From: Elephas maximus indicus
Taxonomy: Eukaryota; Chordata; Mammalia; Proboscidea; Elephantidae
DNA: 64,000 nucleotides
Assembly: GCF_024166365.1 (NCBI RefSeq)
Contig: NC_064822.1
Span: 105,520,823-105,584,822 of the forward strand
Reading direction: 5' to 3'
Below, one piece after another: positions 21,926 to 33,000 of the stretch (position 1 is its first letter; each line of letters begins with the position of its first letter). Made by a program: the position numbers and the translations under genes. A model generated the notes under the pieces. It was not told the origin of the DNA, did no database searches, and saw only the letters and a list, made by a program, of their open reading frames with translations.

Positions 21926-22398
21926 ATTATTTTTTTAATTGAACTTTACATGAAGGTTTACAGAACAAACTAGTTTCTCGTCAGTTAGTACACACATTGT
22001 TGTATGACATTGGTTAGCAATCCCACAACATGTCAACACTCTCCCGTCTCAACCCTGGGTTCCCTATTGCCAGCTTTCCTGTTCCCTCCTACCTTCTAGT
22101 CCCTGCCCCAGGGCTGGTGTGCCCCTTTAGTCTTATTCCATGGGCCTGTTCAATCTTCGGCTGAAAGGTGAACCTCAGGAGTGGCCTCATTACTGAGCTG
22201 AAAGGGTGTTTGGGGCCCATACGCTCAGGGCTTCTCCAGAATCTGTCAGACCAGCAAGTCTGGTCTTTCTTTTTGAGTTAGAATTTTGTTCTACATTTTT
22301 CTCCAGCTCTGTCCGGGACTCTCTATTGTGATCCCTGTCAGAGCAGTCAGTTGTGAAGGCCAGGAACCATCTAGTTGTACTGGACTCAGTCTGGTGGA
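21926..22398 (-). mobile_element. Afrotherian L1 3'-UTR (third subfamily), 5'-truncated
   Basis: tttaattgaactttacatga, aaggtttacagaacaaacta and ctctgtccgggactctctat. The flanks TGGCCTCCGTTATT (21915 on) and TGGCCTCCATTGTT (22399 on) look like its target duplication. Confidence 0.8.
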
Positions 22399-22863
22399 TG
22401 GCCTCCATTGTTTCTGATGAGAAATCAGCTGTTAATCTTATTGAGGATCGCTTGCACATGACAAGCTGCTTCTCTCTGGCTGCATTCAAGACTCTCTTTG
22501 TCTTTGGTTGGACAAGTTGACTCTAATGTGTATTCATTTATATCTCTTTGAATTTATCCTGCTCGGAGCCATTGAGTTTCTTGGATGTGTATATTCATGT
22601 CTTTCATTAAATTTGAGAAGTTTTTGGCCATTATTTCATCAAGTATGTTTTCTGCCCCTTTCTCTCCTCTTTCTGGGACTCTATTATGTGTATGATAGTA
22701 TGATTGATGATGTCCCATAGGTTCCTCAGGTTATGTTCACTTTTCTTCATCCCTTTTTCTTTCTGTTCCTCAGACTGGATCATTTCAATTGCCTTAATTC
22801 AAGTTTCCTGATTCTTTCTTCTGCCTGCTTGAATCTGCTGTGGAAATCCTCTAGTGAATTTTT

Positions 22864-24132
22864 TTTTTAATTTTTTTTGTGCTTTAAGTGAAAGTTTACA
22901 AATCAACTCAGTCTCTCATACAAAAATTTATACACACCTTGGTATATACTCCTAATTGCTCTCCCCCTAATGAGACAGCATGCTCCTTCCCTTGAATCTC
23001 TATTTTCGTGTCCGTTTGGCCAGCTTCTGACCCTCTCTGGTCTCTCATCTCCCATCCAGACAGAAGATGACAATACAGTTTCATGTGTCTACTTGATCCA
23101 AGAAGCTCACCCTTCACCAGTATCATTTTCTATCCATAGTCCTGTCCAATCCCTGTCTGAAGAGTTGGCTTTGGGAATGGCTCCTGCCTTGGGCTAATGG
23201 GTCTGGGGATCATACCTCCAGGGTCCGTCTAGTCTCAGTTAGACCATAAAGTCTAGTCTCTTTATGAGAATTTGGGGTCTGCATCCTATTGCTCTCCTGC
23301 TCCCTCAGGGGCTCTCCCTTGTGCTCCCTGTCAGGGCAGTCATTGGTTGTAGCTAGCTCTTCTGGTCTTGGGCCAGTGCAGTCTCTGGTTTATGTGGTCC
23401 TTTCTGTCTCTTGGGCTCATAATTACCTTGTATCTTTGGTGTTCTTCATTCTCCTTTGCTCCAGATGGGTTGAGACCCATTGATGCATCTTAAATGGCCA
23501 CTTGGTAGCATTTAAGACCCCAGAAGCCACTCTCCAAAGTGGGATGCTGAATGTTTTAACAGATTATGCCAATTGATTTAGATGTCCCCTGAAACCATGG
23601 TCCCCAAACCCCCGCCCCTGCAATGCTGGCCTTCAAAAAGTTCAGTTTATTCAGGACAGTTCTTTGCTTTTGGTTTAGTGCCTATTCATATGCTTTGCTC
23701 ATTTTTTAATTGGGTTATTTGTCTTTTTGTAGTGGAGTTTTTGCAGCATCAGGTAGATTTTAGGGGGAAACCCTGGTGGCGTAGTTGTTAAGTGCTACGG
23801 CTGCTAACCAAAAGGTCGGCACTTTGAATTTGCCAGGCACTCCTCAGAAACTCTATGGGGCAGTTCTACTCTGTCCTATAGGGTCGCTATGAGTCAGAAT
23901 CCACTCATCGGCACTGGGTTTGGTTTTTGTTTTGGTAGTTTTTAGAGATCAGATGCTGATTGGAAATGTCATAGCTAAAAGCTTTTTCCCAGTCTGTAGG
24001 TGATCTCTTGACTCTTTTCATGAAGTCTTTGGATGAGCGTAGGTGTTTGACTTTTAGGAGCTCCCAGTTATCCAGTTTCTCTTCTGCATTCTTAGTAATG
24101 TTTCGTATACTGTTTATACCATGTATTAGGGC
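22864..24132 (-). mobile_element. Afrotherian L1, 3' end, ~1.1 kb plus nested AfroSINE
   Basis: Starts with a T-rich run and gtgctttaagtgaaagttta. It has a perfect 17-bp target duplication TCCTCTAGTGAATTTTT at 22847-22863 and 24133-24149. An AfroSINE has since inserted at 23764-23930. Confidence 0.9.
23764..23930 (+). mobile_element. AfroSINE nested in L1
   Basis: ggaaaccctggtggcgtagt to gtcagaatccactcatcggc-actgggtttggttttt, a nearly complete short-type AfroSINE. Confidence 0.9.
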
Positions 24133-25039
24133 TCCTCTAGTGAATTTTTAATTTTAGCTATTATACATTTCAGCTCCAGAGTTTTTATTTTGTTTCTTTG
24201 CATAATTCCTTTTTTGACATTCCTTATTTCTTCATACATCATTTTCCTAGTGTCTTTTATTAGGCTTCCTCAGGGATAGTTTCTGTCAATTTTTTTTCCC
24301 TGTAAATAAATCATATTTTCCTTTGGATTTTTTTTTGGGGGGGTATGCTTTGTAATTTCTTATTGAGAACTGGAGAGTTTGAGTATTATAATGTGGTAAC
24401 TCTGGAAATCAGATTCTCCCCCTCCTCAGGGATTGCTTTAGTTTCTTGTTGAGGGCCACAGCCATCTATTTGTGCAGTGACTTTTCCAAACTATTTTTGC
24501 AAAGTCTGTATTCCTCCTTATTACATGTTGTCACTGAAGTTTCTGTTCCATTATGTCTATGGTCAGTTACCTGACAGAGATTTTCTTAAGTTCTGGATAA
24601 AACAAAAAACAAAACAAACAGAAAGGTGGTACATCTCTAAATCTTCAATAGATGCCACTAGGGAAGCCACTGCAGTCCAAAGGGCCAAAACAAAGTCAAG
24701 TGTCTGCCACACTGGCCAAAGAGCACAGCCCCAAATTTTTGGAGGACAAGGTTCTTACTGTACACCCTGGCACCAAGCAGCCACTCTGGGAAGGCGGGCC
24801 ACCATCCCCATGGCCATGGTGGGCTGAGGAATGGGGGAAAGGTATCTGGTTTGCACACGCCATTCTCTTACAGAATTTCAGCAGCTTCTCCCTTATCAAG
24901 TACTTCCCTGGTTGCTGTAAGTGTCTGATCATGTTAAAGAGTTCTGAGTAGTTTATTTTGGCATTTTTTTTCGAGCTTGATAGTTGTTTCATGGTAAGAA
25001 CCAACCCCTGGAGCTTCCTAGTCTGCCATTTTCCATCAT

Positions 25040-25330
25040 GATGTCACCCCAGTCTTGCACGTCTTTTACTAGACTCATTCCTGGGTATCTTGTAAATGTC
25101 ATCTTTTAAAAAATATTTTCTAACTTTTCATGCTTGGTGTGTAGAAATGTTATGTCTCTTTGTAATTTGATTAGGATTTTGAAACTGTGTTAAATTCTTA
25201 TTAGTTTTAATTTTGTATATACTTTTGGATTTTCATGCAGTAATCACATTGTCTACAAAAATATATTGCAGTTTTGTTTCTTTTCCAATCTTTCTTTTCT
25301 CTTTCTTATTTTATTGTGCTGGCTGAGCAG
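25040..25330 (-). repeat. L1 ORF2 fragment (old)
   Basis: cattcctgggtatcttgtaa and gatttgtttgccctgctcca match reversed L1 ORF2. The coding frame is destroyed. Confidence 0.5.
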
Positions 25331-25399
25331 GATTTGTTTGCCCTGCTCCAGACTTGTGGTTCTAGAATCTGAGGATTCAGTTCCTTCATTTAGAAATAT

Positions 25400-25760
25400 T
25401 CTCACCTATTAACTCTTCAAACATTGCCTCTCCCTTTTTTCTTTCTCTTCTTTTGAATGCCAGTTAAGACACGTTTGGCCACCCCATTCCACTCTGTCTC
25501 AATCTCATATTTTCTAGCTCTAGCTCTTTGTGCTGCATCCTGGGTAATTTCTTCAGTTCTATCTTCTAGTTCACTAATACTTTCTTCCTTTGAGTCTAAT
25601 TTGCCATTTACTATATCCATTGAGTATTAAATTTCAAGAAGTGATCGTAATTTTCACTTCTAAAAGTTCTACTGGTTCTCTTAAAAAATCTGTACTGCTT
25701 TTCATAGTCTTGTTTTTAGGTTTTTAACTTCCTTTATGTCTTATAATTTTAAATATATTT
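25400..25760 (-). repeat. HAL1/L1 ORF1-like fragment (old)
   Basis: On the minus strand the short frame contains MDIVNGKLDSKEESISELED, a coiled-coil stretch typical of L1/HAL1 ORF1. It is a fossil, not a gene. Confidence 0.5.
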
Positions 25761-26589
25761 AGTTTTTATCTCCTCCCTCCTCCCCCCTTCCCCAGGTTGT
25801 CTGCTAATTCTCTCTCATGGTATATTGTTTACTGAGATAATCTTTATTATTTTTTTGGAGTGAGAATTTCATGTTGTCTGAATTATATTGCACATGTTCC
25901 TTCAGAGCAGTCTCATGGATAACTAATCCAAGACCAATTTTTATGTAAATTCTCATCTGGAAGTGGGTAGGGAGTAGATTGGTCATGGTGTTTTCCAGAC
26001 CACATTGGAAGTGTAAATTTAGATTCTCAAATTCACATGAGGTGTGGGACCAGGGTTTAGAATTGACAAGTCTCCCGACCCAAGCCCAGGCAGACAAACT
26101 TCTTGTTTTCTCCCTTGGCATCTGGGTGGGTGGGGCTATTCTCTTTCAGGGTCCCAGCTTCAGCTGGGGGTCTGAGTTCAAGCTTCCTGTGTGGAGCCAG
26201 GGTCTTGGCTCCTATTGTCAATATTAAAACCCAAGTTTTAAAGTTGTATTTCCTTCTTTCCTGCTACACTTAAGTAACTGCATCAGCTGTTTTGCCTTCC
26301 GCTCTAGCCCTCAATTCCTTTCTTTCCCTTTCTTGAAAGCTTAGCTATGTATTCAAAAACAAAAACAATACCCTTTAAATATACTTACTCATCATTTTTA
26401 AATACTTGTCCCAGGCCATTTTAGTGTGCACCAAGCCGTTTCTTCTAAACATAATGCCCTTCCATTAGTTTTCTGCCTAGCAAAATCCTGCTAATCGGCT
26501 AATCTTTAACACCCAGCTCTATTTTCAAGTTTTCTTCCATCTTGCCAAAAACAATTTAGCTCAGTTATTACTGCATTATTTCCCCCCTC
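25761..26589. other. intergenic, no recognised feature
   Basis: No exon, RNA gene or clear repeat recognised. Confidence 0.4.
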
Positions 26590-26712
26590 CCTCCCTTACT
26601 GGAGTAAGAGCTCTTTGAGGATAAAGGATATATCTTGTTCATCTTTCCAGCCCCAACTCCTGCCACAGTGTTCATCATAAAGTAGGCACATAATAAATGT
26701 TTCACAGCACTG
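26590..26712 (+). repeat. L2 LINE 3' end
   Basis: agctctttgaggataaagga and agtaggcacataataaatgt are the L2 3' end. Confidence 0.6.
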
Positions 26713-26879
26713 GGTAAACTGAAAATACCTCCCTGCGTGAACATGGGATCTAAAATCTGAAGAACTTGGCTTAAAATCAGGGTACTATCATCCACTAACT
26801 AAACTGATAGGCTTATTTTTAGAACTATGATAAATATGGATGCACATGATATATGATGGGCAACCTAACATGTTTGTTT

Positions 26880-27540
26880 TTTAAATAACTTGAGACTCAG
26901 TTTCCTCATTGTGGCGAACTGAATTTTTTCAGAGAGGGTCGCAACATTATCTCCCATTCCACATACTCTTCTGCAGTGACCTTGCCATTCTCCTATCAAG
27001 AAGTAGCATCTCTCCTGCCACCCCCTTGGATCTGGGCGGTCCCTGCAACCACTTTGAACAATAGAATACAGTGGAAGTGATGTGTGCCAGTTCTAGATGA
27101 CACTTTTAAATGGCCTAGCAGCTGCATATACTATGCCGTATAAGGCCCAAGACACATGGAGAGGCCATGTGTAGGCACACTTTGGTTGACAGTCGGACTG
27201 AGCTCCTGCGGAACAGCCATCATCAACTGCTAGCCAGGCAAGTAAGCCTGCCTACTTGGACATACAGTCAAGTTGAACCTTCAAATGACTCTATTCCCAG
27301 CTGCCATCTGACTGTAACCACATGAGATACATCTGTGCTGTCAACCAACCAAACCATGAGAAATAAAAAATTGTTCTTTTAAGCCACTATGTCTTGGGGT
27401 GGTTTGTTAAATAGTAATAGATAATTAGAACATTCAGTTATGGAATATGGATAATAGTCCTTACTTTTATAAAAGTGTTTGGAAGTTATTGATACATGTG
27501 AAAGCATTTTCTAAGCACTGTAACAAAAATAAGTTGATTT
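26880..27540 (+). repeat. MIR SINE split by a MaLR LTR
   Basis: cttgagactcagtttcctca before, and tatggataatagtccttact plus acatgtgaaagcattttcta after, are consecutive parts of MIR. Confidence 0.55.
26911..27433 (+). mobile_element. MLT1-like MaLR solo LTR (old)
   Basis: Starts TGTGGCGAACTG. Near its end are ccatgagaaataaaaaattg (poly(A) signal) and ttaagccactatgtcttggg-gtggtttgtt, the MLT1 3' signature. No internal coding region. Confidence 0.6.
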
Positions 27541-27939
27541 CATTAAATAACAAAGTTAAAATCCTTTTATATTCAACAAGATAGAGGTAATGCTTTGCTT
27601 CTCTTACAAATCCGTCCTAGTTCTCTGGTAGGGAACGTGGATCTGCATCTGACCTGCACTGCACTGATTTGGTTCCTTCCTCTCAGGCATGACATCTTCT
27701 CAAGCCCATCAATAAAAGTGGCCTTATGACAGTTCTGCTACTCCAACAACACTACTATTTTCCAGCTTTGTATTCAACCCCCCAGCACTCTATTTCTCAC
27801 CCTCTGCTCCTTCTCAGAAAAGACCCTGTTCCTGTAATTGACTCTCAATTCACCCATCCAAGGCAAACTGTAATTAGTCTATGCCTATGGGTAAATGTTT
27901 CTTCAATACACATTTTTCCTCATCACGAGGCTTTGGGAA

Positions 27940-28118
27940 GTAGTATAGTATAGTGGTTAAGAATAGATACTGAGTTTGAATCCTTACTAGCTGTTTGACC
28001 TTGGATAAGTTAACATTTTTTTGCCTCAATTTCATCATATGTAATGTGCTTAATACAGTACCTGGGCATGTAATAAGATCTATGTAAGTGTTAGCTATTA
28101 TTATTATGTTACCGCTTG
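27940..28118 (+). repeat. MIR SINE
   Basis: agtatagtggttaagaatag (box A), gagtttgaatcc (box B), tgaccttggataagttaac, then gttagctattattattatg. Confidence 0.75.
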
Positions 28119-28880
28119 GTTGAATTTTTTGTCAGATTAACTGGGCTGACCAACTCAGGTTGTATTAACAATTATTCACATTTCAAAAGGCCAAATACAT
28201 AGCTCACCTGACTTTCAAAAGCACTTTCATTATATTTCACAATGACTATTCTACTCATTAACATGGCAAGATGAGGAATTTAATGTAAGACCTTAGTCTA
28301 ACTATTCTTCCTGACAAGGCTCTGACAAAATGACTATGAAACATTTTTTGAAACTTAACTTTCCCAGGCCCCACAATAAATCTTTTTAAAATCCAACAAT
28401 TCAGTACTTCTAGTGGAGTCAGTATCTTTATAGTATCAATGAACATCAAGTGAATATCTTATTCTTAGAATACCTATTTCTTTCAATTTCCACACATCTC
28501 CCTGATAATGTCTTAATGTACTTCCATATGTCTTAATGTACTCAAGAGTATATGGAAATATTTTGATAATCTACATATTCACTAAGAGGAAAATTATTCT
28601 GGGAGATGAGTAACACTATTGGTAATTTTGCCAAGAGCTCAAGTACAGAAAAATCTGGATTAGGAAAACTGTTTCTCCATGGGCTAAAAGAGAAAACAGA
28701 ACAACAAGAAAAACATCTGCTCAGATTTATTTAACCTTAAAATGTTTAATGGCAGTCTCTGGATTCAGTAAAACAGGAAATACATGTATCAAACTAAAGG
28801 TGTCTTAGTTATTCAACCAAAGCCTTTTGTTGGTTTGGTGATAAACATGCTTTTACCTGCTTGGTATTTTTTCTTGTGAG
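28119..28880. other. intergenic, no recognised feature
   Basis: Downstream of the CERS5 3' end. TTTATT at 28726-28731 is an alternative distal poly(A) signal (AATAAA) for CERS5 on the minus strand. A short direct repeat atgtcttaatgtact occurs at ~28507-28542. Confidence 0.4.
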
Positions 28881-28981
28881 TGCCTACATTTTAGGGCTTT
28901 TTGTTTAAAAAAAAGAAAAAATGTGACCATACATGTTTATCTCTTCTTTAAAAAAAAAAAAAAAGCCCTAAAATGTAGGCA
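28881..28981. repeat. perfect 22-bp inverted repeat (hairpin or tiny MITE)
   Basis: TGCCTACATTTTAGGGCTTT-TT at 28881-28902 is exactly the reverse complement of 28960-28981, with a 57-bp A/T-rich loop between. It lies about 160 bp beyond the preferred CERS5 poly(A) signal. Confidence 0.95.
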
Positions 28982-29142
28982 TTCTGGCTGACTCTTGCCA
29001 GCATGTACCCAAAGGAAAAATTTGCACAGGCAGGGCCTCTAGAATCAGACCTCTGAAAAGACTCTTAATCAGCATATGGATTCAGGGAATTGGGGAAAGT
29101 GTCACTAAAGAGTTTGAGACAGTAGAGGAGGGCTGATGTACT

Positions 29143-29148
29143 TTTAAT
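29143..29148 (-). terminator. CERS5 poly(A) signal ATTAAA (candidate)
   Basis: tttaat on the plus strand reads ATTAAA on the minus strand, about 730 bases after the CERS5 stop. This fits the UTR length I recall for human CERS5. Confidence 0.5.
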
Positions 29149-29877
29149 CACAGAAGAGTAAACAATAGTATAAAACCGTTAACAGCTCATCCAGTAGCTG
29201 CTGTCTTCCCCCAGACTTTAGCTCACCCTCTTCCACCCGCCCTCCCTGTGTACCATTTAGTAAAGAAGCAGGGTCTCAGCAGTTGTCCCTGTCACCACCA
29301 GGTGGTAGGAAGGGGATCCAGCTAGGGGCCACAGCAGTCCTGGCCATCCATCCATGGTTCTCTGTTTCTATACAACTCCATCACGTGAAGTGCTCCAGTT
29401 CCAATGGAGAAACAGTGCAGAAACCTGGAGCTGAACTTGGCTGCTCCACTGAGATGGTCCAGGGACTTAGAGCCTCAAGAGCCATGGGGAGTAAGGGAGG
29501 GGCTAGTCCAGAACCAGCATAATTCAGGTTGCAGCCAGAATCTGTGATTGAGGTGGGGATAAAAGGGGCCAGGCAAGGCCCAGTCCAGAATTGTGCCCTG
29601 ACCCAGCCAATGAACTTCATACATATGTACAAATACACATGCGCACGAACACACAAATATACAAACACAGAGCAAATAACATTATTGAAAGGGCCTGGAG
29701 GCTATTAAATACAAAATGGCAGAGTTGTTTTAAAAAGTGAAAATATTTGCTTGATTCTCCTCAGTGCCTTACAGTTCCCCTAATCACAAGAACGTAGATG
29801 TGGGGAGGCCCAAGAAGAGCAGGTTGCCAGTGGCCCTACAAGTCCATGTGTGCTGTGAAGTCCTCATACCAACCATC
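29149..29877 (-). other. CERS5: CERS5 3' UTR (probable)
   Basis: Non-repetitive stretch after the stop codon. It contains a short (CA)-rich run near 29630-29670 (acacatgcgcacgaacacac). Confidence 0.55.
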
Positions 29878-30027
29878 TTACTCTTCAGCCCAGTAGCTGC
29901 CTCCCATGTGACCGTTCACCCGATTGGCACCATTTCTGGAGCTGCTGCCACAGGAGCTTTTTGCACTGGTAGTTACATCTTCTTCCTCTGAGCTGCTCTC
30001 TACATCACTGCGATCATCCTTCGACAC
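29878..30027 (-). CDS. CERS5: CERS5 coding exon 10 (residues 344-392) and stop
   Basis: Acceptor cacccAG|GTGTCG, stop TAA at 29878-29880. Encodes the cytosolic tail [20 protein letters not shown] and on to MGGSYWAEE. Confidence 0.96.
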   Translation of the reverse strand: MSKDDRSDVESSSEEEDVTTSAKSSCGSSSRNGANRVNGHMGGSYWAEE

Positions 30028-33000
30028 CTGGGTGGGTTCGGGCCAAAGGCAGGAAAGGTGAGGACAGAATTTTTCTGGAGAGAATCATAAAACAGATTGA
30101 GCCACAGTGCCTATCTTTGGGTACTGTTCCTGATCTGGTCCACTTTCTGGTGACATCTGATCCAACATATTATCTGAACTGTGGCTGTTCTAAACTTTCT
30201 TTGTCTGTTTTCTGATTCTTTCTTGTCATCTCTGATTTTCTTCTCTATGGAATAGAAGCTGCTGTGTAGGCAGGTGTCTCTTTCAGGACCAGTGTAAGAG
30301 AGCTGAAATCATTCACTGAGTCTTTTTCCCTCTTTGAGGGAAAGTCCACATACCCTTTCTCCTCTTCCCCCTCAAAGAATAAAAAAGGCCAACACAAAAG
30401 ATATATGTGGTTGTCTTCACTGCTTCTATCCTCTGGTGATTGTTGCCACTGCAGTTATTCACACTGGTTATCCTAAACTTTGCGTAATACCAAAGCTGAT
30501 CCCAAACTGGGCTTTTTTCAGTACTTCTACTATTCCTGTGCTCAACTATCACTATCCTATGATACCCCTTCCCCAAAACTCTCCCCTTTCCCAACTGCAA
30601 GCTCACTTCTCTTGAACAACTTCAGTATCCCCAAGATACACAGTATGGTAAAAGGAAAAGCAGACTGGCCATCAGTGGGAAAATACTCTCAGTCCTAATC
30701 ATGCTACCATCTGTGAATCTTTACCTGTTAACCTCAGCTTTTTATTTTCTATTTTCAAATGAGCGGTTTGGCTTAGAGGTGTGTTTCCAAATCCAAACTA
30801 TCCAGCATAGCAAGAAAAATATTCTAAATTCTCTACCATGGACTGCAAAAGGGAGGGAAAGGAGGAACGAGAAGGGGACACAGCTACAACTGCTGTGGCC
30901 AAGGAGGGGAACACTTGGTTACTTGGTTATTTAGGAAATTTCCACCAGAGGGCAGTATCTCTAGATCTGAGGGAGAGGGAGGCTCAAAAAAAGAAAAAAA
31001 GTCTCAACCCTTGCCTCAATTTAGGAAAAGAATCTGGTGGCTTTAACACCAGTCAACAAGGTCAGTAGAGAGGGCATGCTCCAAGACAAACACAGGGGAC
31101 AGAAAGGAAAGCAGGAAGGAAGAGAAACACATTCAAACAGACATGCTTCACTGAATGCTAGAAGCACAGATACACTTACATGCAAGAGATGAAACTGTCC
31201 AGCTCCCACCAGGCATAGAGAAAAGGAAGCAGGTGAGAAAAGAGTGGAGAGTACAAAGTCTGGGTCTAATCCCTCCTGGATAGGTCACCTGGTCAGGAAA
31301 GAAAAGCAGGAGAGACAAGAGATGTCCAATAGCTACAGCAAGATGCATAGGCACACCAAGCAAGTTCTGAAACCAATTGCAGCCATAGGGAATAATAACA
31401 CAAGAGATCATATATGTCTTAGAGTCAGTGCCTCCTTCTAGCAGACTCTCTTCCCTTCGGGATTCTGAATTACTGAAGGCTGAGATCCCCCACCTCTTGG
31501 GCTAAGCACAGTCTGATGACCTCAGAACTTGCAGGATCCAATTATCAGTTTTACCATAAAATGGCACCTTTCATTGTGCTTTTGGAGTCTCAGCATGAGA
31601 CAGGTATTTGAAAAACTAAATACCTATAGACACTTGCCTGGTACAACAATGGGGTGAGGCAGGTACTTAGTCCCTTATATAAACTGTACCTTGAAACATC
31701 ACAGTGTGATCGTCTTGGGATGGCTGGGGAACTATCATACCACCCTTAGGTCAAACTAATAGCTCTGCTTTTATACAGTTTATATCCTGCAGTTCTCATA
31801 TGATTTCCTTTGAAATAAGGTTCTCATGCTGCAAACGAAATAAGAAATCCACTGAAGTAGGTAGGTAGGGGCCAGGAAATAGTTGAGGCTATCTTTAAAA
31901 CTCTTGACCCTACTCCCTCTTTAACAACAGCCATTCCTAAGAGACAGGAAGAAGTAGATCCCTCCTTTTGCATCTAAATCATGTCTTAAAAGACTAAACA
32001 TCCATACTTATAGAAAAGGAGAAAACTCTGGAGCCCTAAGCTTTTTGACTGGCCTGATTCTGTAAATAAGGCTCCCCAGGTTGGATGGAGAGAGGTCTGT
32101 TGACCTCCCACAACGTCCAAAGAAAGAAGCCATCTTTCATCCTCACCTTTCCTCGGATCAAGGCTTTGAAAGCAATTCGAGCAATTAGGTAGGACCAGAT
32201 GACATGTAGAACCTGTAGGATCAGGAGAAGGCCATTGAAGAGCCACCAGGAGGGATAGGGCCCGATCATCTCCCAACTCTCAAAGAGGGTCGTGTTCAGA
32301 ATCCTAGAAGGGGGAGGCCAATAGTCAGATTCTAGAGTCCAAGCTAGGCAGACAGGGATGAACCTGAGTTCCCTGTGAAACAGAGCCCTGTGTGTGTTTT
32401 CCCCCATGGCTTATATCAGCTGAAGTTCCAGAGATGAACAGTGAGAAAGGAATAAAAGAAAGGAAGCCTATGGAGTTTTCTATCTTTAGGGACAAAGGAG
32501 GAGATATGAATCCTAGGAACTGATGGAATAAGTCTTATTAATCACTTTAAATACTCCATGTTTCACAAAATTGGGACAGCGGCAGGATCATAATCCTAGG
32601 AATTACTTGAATCTTTAGAAGCATAGCTAATATTCCTTCAGACTAAGCAAAATCTCCAACATCGAGTCACTGACGTGTATTATCGTTAGTACAGGAGAGA
32701 AGGTGTTTGAGTATGTGTGTGTTGGTCCGGGTGGAGAAGAGGGTACAGAGCAGGGATATAGACAAGAAGAGTCTGAGAATTTTGTGATCAGTGCAAAGGA
32801 AGGAAAAGGAATTACTTTGGCATAAAATGAGGACTATTCCTCAAAGATAAGTGAGGAAAGCCAGAAGCCGAGTGAGTTGAGTGCTCTGAGTCTAGATCAC
32901 GACCTGGCCGGAAATGCTGTGCAAGGCAGCTGAGATCCTGTGAGACTCCGTCAAGGGTGAGGTTAGGCCAAGGAAAAAGCAGGGCAGTAGAGTTCTTGGA

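Larger units (their letters stand above)
21870..24480 (-). repeat. HAL1/L1-related old LINE sequence, split by two younger L1s
   Basis: Three pieces (21870-21914, 22413-22846, 24150-24480) join into a continuous old LINE text: tcatcctactgccttctggc, ttctgatgagaaatcagctg, gccattatttcatcaagtat, gaactggagagtttgagtat. The subfamily name is uncertain. Confidence 0.6.
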
